A DNA stretch of 16,789 nucleotides from Flavobacteriaceae bacterium (lineage in GTDB: Bacteria; Bacteroidota; Bacteroidia; Flavobacteriales; Flavobacteriaceae), in contig JAUWLK010000029.1 of assembly GCA_030613745.1 (NCBI GenBank), forward strand, positions 1 to 16,789, written 5' to 3'. Positions 1 through 6,749 of this stretch are shown here, in pieces; positions within the stretch are counted from its first letter, which is position 1, and each line of letters begins with the position of its first letter. The position numbers and the translations under genes are program-made. Under the pieces are notes generated by a model that saw only the letters and a list, made by a program, of their open reading frames with translations, did not search any database and had not been told where the DNA came from.

Positions 1-272
1 TCACATTTTAAGCCCCACTCTTTTGTGTTAGCTTGAAAAACTAATTTTGTACCATCAAAACTCCAATAAGCCTCTGCATTATCACCACCAAAAGTTAATT
101 GTTTGATATTTTTTAAATGTTTTTCTTGTGGATAATGTACAGTATTTACAATTTTTGTTGCACCCGAAACTGCATCTTCTTTTTTACTCGAATGTTGTTG
201 TTTTCCTTCTTTTGAAGTCTTACAACTTAGAACTGTTAATACCAATACTATCAAAGCTATTTTTATCTTCAT
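1..272 (-). CDS. PD40/TolB-like beta-propeller lipoprotein, N-terminal part only
   Basis: The gene runs off the left edge, so only the first 90 or so codons are present, read on the minus strand from the ATG at 272-270. The protein starts with a lipoprotein signal peptide: a charged MKIK, a hydrophobic stretch, and a lipobox ending at Cys17 (LTVLSC). A Lys/Ser/Gln-rich linker follows. From about residue 55 comes a segment of the type found in WD40-like (PD40/TolB) propeller blades: IKQLTFGGDNAEAYWS and then FDGTKLVFQA. This suggests a membrane-anchored periplasmic or surface protein with a TolB-like propeller. The missing C-terminus prevents any finer call, and an added peptidase or OmpA domain cannot be excluded. 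A good TAnnTTTG promoter lies 22 bases upstream of the start. Confidence 0.72.
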   Translation of the reverse strand, partial: MKIKIALIVLVLTVLSCKTSKEGKQQHSSKKEDAVSGATKIVNTVHYPQEKHLKNIKQLTFGGDNAEAYWSFDGTKLVFQANTKEWGLKC

Positions 273-294
273 TAAATCAATATTTTATTCGCAA

Positions 295-302
295 CAAATG
301 TA
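295..302 (-). promoter_or_regulatory. -7 promoter element TACATTTG for the PD40 lipoprotein
   Basis: On the minus strand TACATTTG matches the Bacteroidota -7 consensus TAnnTTTG exactly. It ends 22 bases before the lipoprotein ATG, giving a predicted leader of about 15-20 bases. I see no TTG -33 element at the usual spacing. Confidence 0.55.
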
Positions 303-380
303 ATTTTTTTTTAACCATTTAAAATATCGCTTAAAGCGGAAAAAATAACGATGAAAAATTTAAAGTAAAATGTTCTAATG

Positions 381-410
381 TTGAAAATTATAAAGAATTG
401 AATACTTTTG
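381..410 (+). promoter_or_regulatory. Promoter of dusB: TTG - 19 bp - TACTTTTG
   Basis: TTG at 381-383 and TACTTTTG at 403-410 are separated by 19 bases, a full match to the flavobacterial primary-sigma promoter (TTG / TAnnTTTG). The -7 box ends only 6 bases before the dusB ATG at 417, so transcription should begin at or within a few bases of the start codon. Confidence 0.65.
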
Positions 411-416
411 CAAAAT

Positions 417-1394
417 ATGGCAAAAATAGGAGATATAGAATTAGGAGATTTTCCATTATTACTCGCTCCAATGGAAGACGTGAGTGATCCACCTTTTAGA
501 GCGCTTTGTAAAGAACAAGGTGCTGATGTGGTTTATACTGAATTTATTTCGTCTGAAGGTTTAATTCGTGATGCTGCAAAAAGTATTCAAAAATTAGACA
601 TTTATGATAAGGAACGACCTGTTGGAATTCAGATTTTTGGAGCAAATCTCGAATCTATGTTGAGAACTGTAGAAATTGTTGAACAGTCAAAACCTGATTT
701 TATTGATATAAATTATGGCTGTCCTGTTAAAAAAGTTGTAAGCAAAGGTGCAGGTGCTGGAATTTTAAAAGACATTCCACTAATGGTCAAACTTACAGAT
801 GCCATGGTAAAACATACCAAAATCCCAATCACTGTTAAAACCCGATTGGGATGGGATAATGATACTATTCGTATTTTAGAAGTAGCCGAACGATTACAAG
901 ATGTAGGAACTAAAGCTATTGCCATTCACGGCAGAACAAGATCTCAAATGTATAAAGGGGAAGCCAACTGGGAACCAATTGCTGATGTTAAAAATAATCC
1001 AAGAATGCACATTCCAATTTTTGGAAATGGTGATGTTAATTCTCCTGAAAAAGCAATGATGATGCGAGACAAATACGGATTAGATGGCGCTATGATCGGA
1101 AGGGCAAGTATTGGCAATCCTTGGTTTTTTGCTCAAGTAAAGCATTATTTTAAAACAGGTAAACATTTAACTTTTCCAACAATTGCAGAAAGAGTACAAA
1201 CTGCAAAACGACATTTACAAATGGCTATCGAATGGAATGGTGAACATGCTGGTTTATTTGAAACTCGTCGTCATTATACCAATTACTTTAAAGGAATACC
1301 TCATTTTAAAGAATACCGTTTAAAAATGGTTACCTCTGATACTAAAGAAGAAGTTTTTCAAGTATTTGAGGAAGTTTTGGAGAAGTTTGGTTAA
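417..1394 (+). CDS. dusB: tRNA-dihydrouridine synthase, DusB type
   Basis: This is a 325-residue FMN enzyme that reduces specific uridines in the tRNA D-loop to dihydrouridine using NAD(P)H. The N-terminus carries the Dus signature LLLAPMEDVSDPPFR (residues 14-28). The catalytic cysteine is Cys102 in NYGCPVKKV, where it acts as general acid. The TIM-barrel phosphate/FMN-binding segments are seen in FGNGDV and IGRASIGNPW near residues 205 and 230, and a short helical tRNA-binding domain ends the protein. Length is normal for DusB. I chose the ATG at 417: a TTG nine bases upstream stays in frame but lies inside the -7 promoter box, and homologues begin at MxKIGxIEL. There is no Shine-Dalgarno sequence, and the transcript may be nearly leaderless. 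The gene stands alone and converges on the LolC/E-like gene, with 28 bases between the stop codons and no evident terminator hairpin. Confidence 0.95.
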   Translation: MAKIGDIELGDFPLLLAPMEDVSDPPFRALCKEQGADVVYTEFISSEGLIRDAAKSIQKLDIYDKERPVGIQIFGANLESMLRTVEIVEQSKPDFIDINYGCPVKKVVSKGAGAGILKDIPLMVKLTDAMVKHTKIPITVKTRLGWDNDTIRILEVAERLQDVGTKAIAIHGRTRSQMYKGEANWEPIADVKNNPRMHIPIFGNGDVNSPEKAMMMRDKYGLDGAMIGRASIGNPWFFAQVKHYFKTGKHLTFPTIAERVQTAKRHLQMAIEWNGEHAGLFETRRHYTNYFKGIPHFKEYRLKMVTSDTKEEVFQVFEEVLEKFG

Positions 1395-1422
1395 CAAATT
1401 CTACTTTTAACTTTTAACTTAT

Positions 1423-2622
1423 TTACTCCACCAACTTTTTTGAAATACGAGCACTAGCAATTTTTGCTGCCAAAAAACCTAATATTACAATCGTTAAAAT
1501 TACAATCAATACATTGGAAAGATAAAATTCAACAGGGTAAGGCAAGGAATGGGTTATCATAATAAAACCGTATTTTTTTTGTAATATCACAAAAGGAATG
1601 GCTAATAACAAACCAATAAACAAGCCAAATAAAGTGAGTAAAAATCCTTGTAAAACAAATATCTTTCTTATTTCCTTTATCGTTGAACCTAAATGAAAAA
1701 GAGTTTTTAAATTGTCGCGTTTGTCAATTATCATCATAACAATAGCTCCAATAACATTAAATAACGCAATAATTAATATTAAAGTAAAAATTAAATATGA
1801 TGCTAAGTTTTCTGTATTGAGCATTTTATAAAAAACCGAATTTAATTGCTCTCGAGTTTGTACTTTAAAATTTCCTCCCAACAAATTTTGTAGTTCTTTT
1901 TGCACTTCGTCAACATTTCTATCATTTCTCAATTTTAATTCTATTGCTGTAATTTGATCGGATTTATACTTTAAAAGTTCTTGTACCAAACTCAAATTTG
2001 CAAAAACATATTTTTTATCTAAATCATCTGTTAATTTAAAAATTCCTATTGGTTGCGTATTTACCTGTTTAAAAGCTGTTTTAGGATTAGTTATATATCC
2101 TTTCCCAGGTTTTGGAACAAATATTTTGAGAGATTCTAAAAAATCATATGCTCCAACCGAAAGTATATTTGAAATACCACTACCAATTACAACAGTATAT
2201 TTCTCACCATAATTTACCCACTCACCAAAGTAAACAGCTGTATCCATTTTGTTGACAAACAAATAATTACTATCAACGCCTTTGATTGTAGCAATATGAG
2301 ATTTGTCTCTATAATTTAAAAACGCACGTTCCTCAATCACTTTAGTATAGGATGCAATCTTGTTTTTTATAAGTATGTTATCAATAGAATCATTAAAAAT
2401 AAATGATTTGCCTTCAACAGATGTTACTTTTAAATCAGGATCAACAGTTTGAATAAAACTCAAACTAAAATTTTTCAATCCAGAAAAAACAGAAAGAACA
2501 ACAAATAATGCTATTGTACTAACTATCACTCCAATAGTGGCAATTAAAGTAATAATATTGATGGCATTATTACTGCTTTTTGAAAACAGGTAACGCTTTG
2601 CTATGTATAGCGAAAAATTCAA
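1423..2622 (-). CDS. LolC/LolE-like ABC transporter permease (FtsX/MacB fold)
   Basis: This is a 399-residue inner-membrane permease of the lipoprotein-releasing type. One membrane helix lies near the N-terminus (about 22-48), followed by a large periplasmic domain (about 50-270). Three more helices then form the FtsX-like domain (about 274-299, 321-347 and 366-388). The cytoplasmic loop KRDNLKTLFHLGSTIKEIRK between helices 2 and 3 is the expected coupling-helix region that contacts the ATPase. In the family, such permeases pair with a LolD ATPase to extract lipoproteins from the inner membrane and hand them to LolA. No ATPase gene is in this window. The gene starts one base after the rbfA stop codon, so the two are almost certainly co-transcribed and translationally coupled. 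Whether it acts as LolC or LolE, or as another MacB-like exporter subunit, cannot be settled here. Confidence 0.85.
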   Translation of the reverse strand: MNFSLYIAKRYLFSKSSNNAINIITLIATIGVIVSTIALFVVLSVFSGLKNFSLSFIQTVDPDLKVTSVEGKSFIFNDSIDNILIKNKIASYTKVIEERAFLNYRDKSHIATIKGVDSNYLFVNKMDTAVYFGEWVNYGEKYTVVIGSGISNILSVGAYDFLESLKIFVPKPGKGYITNPKTAFKQVNTQPIGIFKLTDDLDKKYVFANLSLVQELLKYKSDQITAIELKLRNDRNVDEVQKELQNLLGGNFKVQTREQLNSVFYKMLNTENLASYLIFTLILIIALFNVIGAIVMMIIDKRDNLKTLFHLGSTIKEIRKIFVLQGFLLTLFGLFIGLLLAIPFVILQKKYGFIMITHSLPYPVEFYLSNVLIVILTIVILGFLAAKIASARISKKLVE

Positions 2623-2623
2623 A

Positions 2624-3016
2624 TTATTTTTTATGCTTTTTTGATAAAATTTCTGGATTTTTTATAGGATCATCATCTTCACCTTTTAAAGCAGCATCAA
2701 TATTATCAATATAATCTAAAGAGTCATCAACAAAAAAAGTTAATTCTGGCATACGTCGTAATTGATTTCTTGTTCGTTGAGCTAATTCATATCTTATCGT
2801 TGAAGTATTAGAAATAATTCCTTCTAAAATTGAATCTCTTTTATCTGTTGGGAAAACACTCAAATATACCTTTGCTTGACTCAAATCAGAAGTTACATGT
2901 ACTTTTGTAACCGAAATTACAATTCCTTTCATTCCATCTTGAGCTGCTTTTTGCAAAATATTTACCAAATCCTTTTGCAAAACTCCAGCTATCTTTTTTT
3001 GTCTATTTGTTTCCAT
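2624..3016 (-). CDS. rbfA: 30S ribosome-binding factor A
   Basis: This 130-residue protein is the late 30S maturation factor RbfA, which helps form helix 1 at the 16S 5' end and supports growth in the cold. The sequence has the KH-type II layout: an N-terminal helix starting METNRQKKIAGVLQKDL, the strand segment VTSDLSQAKVYLSVF near residues 41-55, and the hallmark LRRMPELTFFVDDSLD near 86-101. A Lys-rich C-terminal tail (about 118-130) follows, as is common in Bacteroidota. The ATG at 3016-3014 is the natural start, and a TAnnTTTG box ends five bases upstream of it, predicting an almost leaderless mRNA. The gene is the first of a two-gene operon with the LolC/E-like permease and is divergent from mce. 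Confidence 0.95.
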   Translation of the reverse strand: METNRQKKIAGVLQKDLVNILQKAAQDGMKGIVISVTKVHVTSDLSQAKVYLSVFPTDKRDSILEGIISNTSTIRYELAQRTRNQLRRMPELTFFVDDSLDYIDNIDAALKGEDDDPIKNPEILSKKHKK

Positions 3017-3021
3017 AATTG

Positions 3022-3029
3022 CAAAAATA
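3022..3029 (-). promoter_or_regulatory. -7 element TATTTTTG for rbfA
   Basis: An exact TAnnTTTG match on the minus strand, with only CAATT between it and the rbfA ATG. No TTG is found at the usual -33 distance. If used, the transcript starts at or next to the start codon. Confidence 0.5.
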
Positions 3030-3053
3030 AGGCTAAAATCTATTAAAAATATC

Positions 3054-3061
3054 TATTTTTG
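3054..3061 (+). promoter_or_regulatory. -7 element TATTTTTG for mce
   Basis: An exact TAnnTTTG match 19 bases before the mce ATG, so the leader would be about 12-16 bases. It forms the right arm of a 7-bp A/T inverted repeat (AAAAATA-TC-TATTTTT, 3045-3060), which may be chance in such DNA. The upstream TTG at 3019-3021 is too far away to serve as a -33 element. Confidence 0.5.
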
Positions 3062-3080
3062 AAATATTAAATTCAATATT

Positions 3081-3479
3081 ATGAATAAAATTGAACATAT
3101 AGGTATTGCCGTTAAAGATATTGAAAAATCAAATAAAATCTTTGCTTCTCTTTTCCATAAAAAACATTATAAAATGGAAGAGGTACTTAGCGAAGGAGTG
3201 AAAACTTCATTTTTTCAAATTGGTGAAAATAAAATAGAATTATTAGAGGCAACAAATCCTAATAGTCCTATTGCAAAATTTATAGACAAAAAAGGAGAAG
3301 GAGTTCATCATATTGCTTTTTCTGTTGATGATATAATTTCAGAAGTTAAAAGACTTAAAGATGAAGGGTTTCACATTCTAAATGAAACACCAAAAAAAGG
3401 TGCCGATAATAAATTGGTAGTTTTTTTACATCCAAAATCTACAAATGGTGTTTTAATTGAACTTTGTGAAGATATTTAA
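3081..3479 (+). CDS. mce: Methylmalonyl-CoA epimerase (VOC superfamily)
   Basis: This 132-residue protein has two beta-alpha-beta-beta-beta VOC modules and matches methylmalonyl-CoA epimerase, which interconverts the (2S) and (2R) forms of methylmalonyl-CoA between propionyl-CoA metabolism and methylmalonyl-CoA mutase. The likely metal ligands are His6 (IEHIGIAV), Glu53 (KIELLE), His76 or His77 (GVHHIAFSVDD) and Glu127 (LIELCE). Glu38 lies in the region of the catalytic base. The length is typical. The mutase genes are not beside it: its neighbours are rbfA (divergent) and ftsX, so it seems to be its own transcription unit, with a promoter upstream and a weak hairpin after it. A generic glyoxalase/dioxygenase of the same fold is the alternative, but the overall pattern strongly favours the epimerase. 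Confidence 0.92.
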   Translation: MNKIEHIGIAVKDIEKSNKIFASLFHKKHYKMEEVLSEGVKTSFFQIGENKIELLEATNPNSPIAKFIDKKGEGVHHIAFSVDDIISEVKRLKDEGFHILNETPKKGADNKLVVFLHPKSTNGVLIELCEDI

Positions 3480-3486
3480 AATTCAT

Positions 3487-3520
3487 CAAATTTTTATACT
3501 AAAAAATTTGTTTGCCTTTT
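3487..3520 (+). terminator. Weak AT-only hairpin after mce
   Basis: CAAATTTTT (3487-3495) and AAAAATTTG (3502-3510) form a 9-bp stem around a 6-base loop, followed by TTTGCCTTTT. It lies 8 bases after the mce stop and before the ftsX promoter, which is the right place for a terminator. The stem contains only one G-C pair, so this is tentative. Confidence 0.35.
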
Positions 3521-3540
3521 ATTCAGAAATAATTACCTTG
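3511..3540 (+). promoter_or_regulatory. Possible ftsX promoter: TTTG - 19 bp - TACCTTG
   Basis: TTTG at 3511-3514 is followed after 19 bases by TACCTTG (3534-3540), which is one base short of the TAnnTTTG consensus. The ftsX ATG is 26 bases downstream. It is the best candidate in front of the ftsX-truB cluster but imperfect. Confidence 0.35.
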
Positions 3541-3566
3541 CAAATCACAATAAATGTGTAAAATCT

Positions 3567-4445
3567 ATGAGTAAATCTTTTGAAAAATACCAAAAAAGAA
3601 GATTGCGTTCATCTTATCTATCTGTTATTATAAGCATATCATTGGTTCTTTTTTTACTTGGTCTATTAGGTCTATTGGTACTTAATACTAAAAAAGTTTC
3701 AAATTATTTTAAAGAAAAAGCTGCTATTACATTATTTCTTAAAAATGATGTAGAAAAAGAAGGTATTTTAAATTTACAAGTCTCAATAGATGAAGAGCCT
3801 TTTACAAAAGGCACTAAATTTATTTCAAAAGAAGAAGCTGCCAATATTTATAAAAAAGAGAATGGTGAAGATTTTATGAATTTTTTAGGTTATAATCCTT
3901 TACAAAATGCAATTGATATTTATGTAAAAGCAGATTATGTAACTCCTGAAAAAATGACTGAAATTGAAAATAAGTACAAAGGAAACCAATTTGTTTCTGA
4001 TATTTCTTATGACAAACCTTTGATTGATTTACTAACTAAAAATGTAAAAAGAATAAGTTTATTTGTATTGATTTTTAGCGGATTGGCAACATTAATTGTT
4101 ATTGTATTAATAAATAGTTCTATTCGATTATCAGTTTATTCTAAAAGATTTACTATAAAAACCATGCAAATGGTAGGTGCTACAAAACAATTTATTAGAA
4201 AACCTTTTATTTGGCGAAGTGTAAGATTAGGAATTGCTGGCGCTATTTTAGCTTTAGTTGAACTTGCTGCTGTAATTTATTATTTTAACACTCATTTTCC
4301 TGAATTTAGTTTGATTGAAGATAGAATAGAATTGGCAATCTTATTTGGTACAATCTTTTTTATAGGAATATTCATAACATGGTTTAGTACCTTTTTTGCA
4401 ACACAACGATTTTTAAATTTAAGAACAGACGAACTATATTATTAA
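3567..4445 (+). CDS. ftsX: Cell division protein FtsX
   Basis: This is a 292-residue membrane protein of the FtsX family. FtsX works with the ATPase FtsE at the divisome and controls peptidoglycan hydrolases across the membrane. The expected order is present: a basic cytoplasmic N-terminus (KRRLR), membrane helix 1 at about 18-39, a periplasmic domain at about 40-160 containing ITLFLKN, then helices at about 162-184, 220-241 and 253-276. The intracellular segment KTMQMVGATKQFIRKPF (about 198-214) is the conserved coupling region. Length is normal. No ftsE is in the window, although in many other bacteria the two genes are adjacent. It is the first gene of a same-strand cluster with DUF3098, uppP and truB, two of which (ftsX and uppP) concern peptidoglycan. 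Confidence 0.9.
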   Translation: MSKSFEKYQKRRLRSSYLSVIISISLVLFLLGLLGLLVLNTKKVSNYFKEKAAITLFLKNDVEKEGILNLQVSIDEEPFTKGTKFISKEEAANIYKKENGEDFMNFLGYNPLQNAIDIYVKADYVTPEKMTEIENKYKGNQFVSDISYDKPLIDLLTKNVKRISLFVLIFSGLATLIVIVLINSSIRLSVYSKRFTIKTMQMVGATKQFIRKPFIWRSVRLGIAGAILALVELAAVIYYFNTHFPEFSLIEDRIELAILFGTIFFIGIFITWFSTFFATQRFLNLRTDELYY

Positions 4446-4494
4446 ATTTTTAAACATTTTAATGATTTATAATTAAATATTTTATCACAAGATT

Positions 4495-4755
4495 ATGGCT
4501 AAAAAAATTAATGAAAAAAATAAATTATCTGGAGAATTTCTTTTTGGAAAAAGAAATTATACTATTATGATAATTGGAGTTATAATCATACTAATCGGAT
4601 TTATTTTAATGACCGGAGGCGGTAGTGATGATCCTAATGTTTTTAATGAAGATATGTATAATTTTCAACGTATTCGCTTAGCACCAACAATTGTACTCAT
4701 CGGACTTGCAGTAGAAATTTATGCAATTATGGTAAATCCAAATAAAAAAAAATAA
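4495..4755 (+). CDS. DUF3098 family small membrane protein
   Basis: An 86-residue protein of the Bacteroidota DUF3098 family, function unknown. It has a Lys-rich N-terminus, the conserved segment FLFGKRNYTIMIIG, and a first membrane helix at about 24-40. A Gly/Asp-rich turn follows (GGGSDDPNVFNEDMYNFQRI), then a second helix at about 62-80 and a basic tail. This predicts a two-pass inner-membrane protein with its middle loop outside. It sits between ftsX and uppP, 49 and 39 bases from its neighbours, an order I recall as common in Flavobacteriia. That suggests an accessory role in envelope synthesis or division, but this is inference from position only. Confidence 0.85.
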   Translation: MAKKINEKNKLSGEFLFGKRNYTIMIIGVIIILIGFILMTGGGSDDPNVFNEDMYNFQRIRLAPTIVLIGLAVEIYAIMVNPNKKK

Positions 4756-4794
4756 AAACTTTTATTTGTACAAAACTTATTTAATCCATTTTTC

Positions 4795-5592
4795 ATGAGT
4801 TATTTAGAAGCTATTATTCTTGGTATTATTCAAGGTTTAACCGAATTTTTACCAGTATCATCAAGTGGCCATTTAGAACTGGCAAAGGCTATTTTTGGAG
4901 ATCAATCTTTACCTCAGGAGAGTTTAACTTTTACAGTGATTTTACACTTTGCTACCGCCATGAGTACTATGGTTGTTTTTAGAAAAGAAGTCTTTACAAT
5001 AATCAAAGGACTATTTCAATTTAAATGGAATGACGAGTTACAATTTTCACTAAAAATTATTATTTCAATGATTCCTGCTACAATCATTGGATTGTTATTT
5101 GAAGATGAACTAGAAGCCTTCTTTGGTGGAAAAATTCTAATGGTTGGATTTATGCTATTAATAACCGCTTTATTATTATTACTTGCTGACAAAGCAAAAA
5201 ACACCAATCAAAATGTAAATTATAAAAATGCTTTTATTATAGGTGTCTCTCAAGCCATAGCAATGCTTCCTGGAATTTCTCGCTCAGGAGCAACAATATC
5301 AACTTCTGTTTTACTTGGAATTGACCGAGTAAAAGCAGCACGTTTTTCATTTTTAATGGTTGTACCTTTAATATTCGGCAAGGTAGCTAAAGATATTTTA
5401 GGAGGAGAAATAAGTTTTCAAAGTGATCAAATTGGCAGTTTGAGTGTTGGTTTTTTGGCGGCCTTTATTTCAGGTCTGTTTGCATGTAATTGGATGATAT
5501 CTTTAGTAAAAAAAAGTAAACTTTACTACTTTGCTATTTATTGTTTTATTGTCGGTGTTATTGCCATAACTTATGCATACTTTTATTTATAA
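4795..5592 (+). CDS. uppP: Undecaprenyl-diphosphatase (BacA/UppP)
   Basis: A 265-residue multi-pass membrane enzyme that removes a phosphate from undecaprenyl diphosphate, recycling the lipid carrier used for peptidoglycan and surface polysaccharides. Overproduction of the family confers bacitracin resistance. Both signature motifs are present: QGLTEFLPVSSSGHL (about 13-27), with Gln13 and Glu17 forming the Q/ExxxE motif, a Ser triplet and His26; and LPGISRSGATI (about 158-168) with the catalytic Arg163. The remaining sequence is hydrophobic with about eight helices. Length matches the family. Its last base is the first base of the truB start codon (TAATG), so translation of the two is coupled. 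Confidence 0.96.
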   Translation: MSYLEAIILGIIQGLTEFLPVSSSGHLELAKAIFGDQSLPQESLTFTVILHFATAMSTMVVFRKEVFTIIKGLFQFKWNDELQFSLKIIISMIPATIIGLLFEDELEAFFGGKILMVGFMLLITALLLLLADKAKNTNQNVNYKNAFIIGVSQAIAMLPGISRSGATISTSVLLGIDRVKAARFSFLMVVPLIFGKVAKDILGGEISFQSDQIGSLSVGFLAAFISGLFACNWMISLVKKSKLYYFAIYCFIVGVIAITYAYFYL

Positions 5593-6278
5593 TGGAGGCT
5601 GAAGATTTTCAAACTGGTCAGGTTATATTAATTGATAAACCATTAAAATGGACTTCTTTTCAAGTTGTAAATAAATTGAGATGGGCAATTAAACAAAAAT
5701 ATAAAATCAAAAAAATAAAAGTTGGTCATGCCGGAACACTAGATCCATTGGCAACAGGGTTGTTAATTATTTGTACAGGAAAGTTTACTAAAACTATTGA
5801 TCAACTTCAAGCAGAAACAAAAGAATATACTGGCACATTTCATTTAGGGGCTACCACTCCTTCTTTTGATTTAGAAACTAAGGTAAATCAAATTTTTGAT
5901 ACAAACCATATAACTGAAGAAACTATACACAAAGCTACAAAGTTATTTTTAGGAGAAATTGAACAAACACCTCCATTATTTTCTGCAATTAAAAAAGATG
6001 GTGTTAGATTATATGAATTGGCAAGAAAGGGAGAAACCACAGAAATAAAATCTAGAAAAATTACCATTTACGAATTTGAGATTACAAAAATTAATATACC
6101 AAATATTGAGTTTAAAATAGTTTGCAGCAAAGGAACTTATATTCGATCAATAGCAAATGATTTTGGAAGAGCTTTAAATTCTGGAGCTTATTTATCATCG
6201 CTTAGACGAACTAAAAGTGGTGATTTTGTTGTAAATAATGCTATTGAACCTATAGAATTTATAAAGAATTTAGGTTAA
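5592..6278 (+). CDS. truB: tRNA pseudouridine(55) synthase TruB
   Basis: A 228-residue pseudouridine synthase that makes Psi55 in the T-loop of tRNAs. The catalytic Asp51 lies in GHAGTLDPLATGLL. Other family segments are the N-terminal GQVILIDKPLKWTSFQVV, TPPLFSAIKKDGVRLYELAR near residue 130, and SKGTYIRSIANDFG near 180. It lacks an added C-terminal PUA domain, as do other short TruBs of this phylum. The reading frame is open further upstream to 5541, but that part overlaps uppP out of frame and is not TruB-like, so I place the start at 5592, where ATG overlaps the uppP stop by one base. The 3' end overlaps the convergent gene at the shared TTAA of 6275-6278. The upstream genes (ftsX, DUF3098, uppP) probably share its transcript. 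Confidence 0.95.
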   Translation: MEAEDFQTGQVILIDKPLKWTSFQVVNKLRWAIKQKYKIKKIKVGHAGTLDPLATGLLIICTGKFTKTIDQLQAETKEYTGTFHLGATTPSFDLETKVNQIFDTNHITEETIHKATKLFLGEIEQTPPLFSAIKKDGVRLYELARKGETTEIKSRKITIYEFEITKINIPNIEFKIVCSKGTYIRSIANDFGRALNSGAYLSSLRRTKSGDFVVNNAIEPIEFIKNLG

Positions 6279-6742
6279 AACAAATGAGAAATCCAACTAC
6301 TTTCTGCTGGCATTTCCCAATAGTTTTCATATTCTTCTTTTGTATTGATCAGATTATCTAAAACTATGGTCTTTTTCGAAACTCCCCTATTTTTAATTAA
6401 CTTTTTAAAATCAGAAATTTCTTTTATTTGAACGTATTCTCCTTGTTTAAAACAAACATTAACTTTATCAAGTAATGTAACTTTAAATTCCTTTTCTAAA
6501 GAAAGAATAAAACTAATTAATTCATCATTTTGCTCAATAGATAAAGGGGTTTTATCAGAAATAAATATTATAATAAAACGCTGGTATTTAATTTCAAAAA
6601 AAGAATCTACCATTGAAAATTCTTTTAAATATTTTTCAACTTTCCCCTTTACAACAGGAAATTCATCGGTATAGAATTTCCTACTTGAAGGGTAAATATA
6701 TATCTTTGAAGTTTCGGACAATAAATTATAATCAACTAACAT
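6275..6742 (-). CDS. Conserved Bacteroidota protein, usually mislabelled 'ABC transporter ATPase'
   Basis: This 155-residue protein resembles a family that I recall from Flavobacteriia under the name 'ABC transporter ATPase'. The recognisable segments are an N-terminal MLVDYNLL plus IYIYPSSRKF, FEIKYQRFIIIFI near the middle, VTLLDKVNVCFKQGEYVQ, and VSKKTIVLDNLINTKEEYE leading to a Trp-containing C-terminus (SWISHLF). There is no Walker A (GxxxxGKS/T), no LSGGQ signature, no Walker B, no signal peptide and no membrane helix. It is therefore a small cytoplasmic alpha/beta protein of unknown function, not an ATPase. It follows the thioredoxin-like gene by 7 bases and is probably co-transcribed with it. 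The stop codon overlaps the truB stop on the other strand. Confidence 0.75.
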   Translation of the reverse strand: MLVDYNLLSETSKIYIYPSSRKFYTDEFPVVKGKVEKYLKEFSMVDSFFEIKYQRFIIIFISDKTPLSIEQNDELISFILSLEKEFKVTLLDKVNVCFKQGEYVQIKEISDFKKLIKNRGVSKKTIVLDNLINTKEEYENYWEMPAESSWISHLF

Positions 6743-6749
6743 AAAAAAT

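Noticed and set aside
328..338. CGCTT-A-AAGCG near-palindrome upstream of dusB
   Set aside because: It is only 5 bp per arm with a 1-base spacer, upstream of the promoter, with no second copy at a similar position before other genes.
408..416. TTG as an upstream start for dusB
   Set aside because: It lies within the -7 promoter box, and DusB homologues begin at the ATG of 417 (MxKIGxIEL).
713..925. Minus-strand reading frame inside dusB
   Set aside because: It is fully antisense to a well-conserved gene, with no promoter or start context.
1395..1422. Terminator between dusB and the LolC/E-like gene
   Set aside because: Only a short direct repeat of CTTTTAA is seen; there is no stem-loop in the 28 bases.
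5541..5591. Longer N-terminus for TruB
   Set aside because: The extra 17 residues overlap uppP in another frame and are Cys-rich and unlike TruB; the ATG at 5592 overlaps the uppP stop by one base, a normal coupled start.
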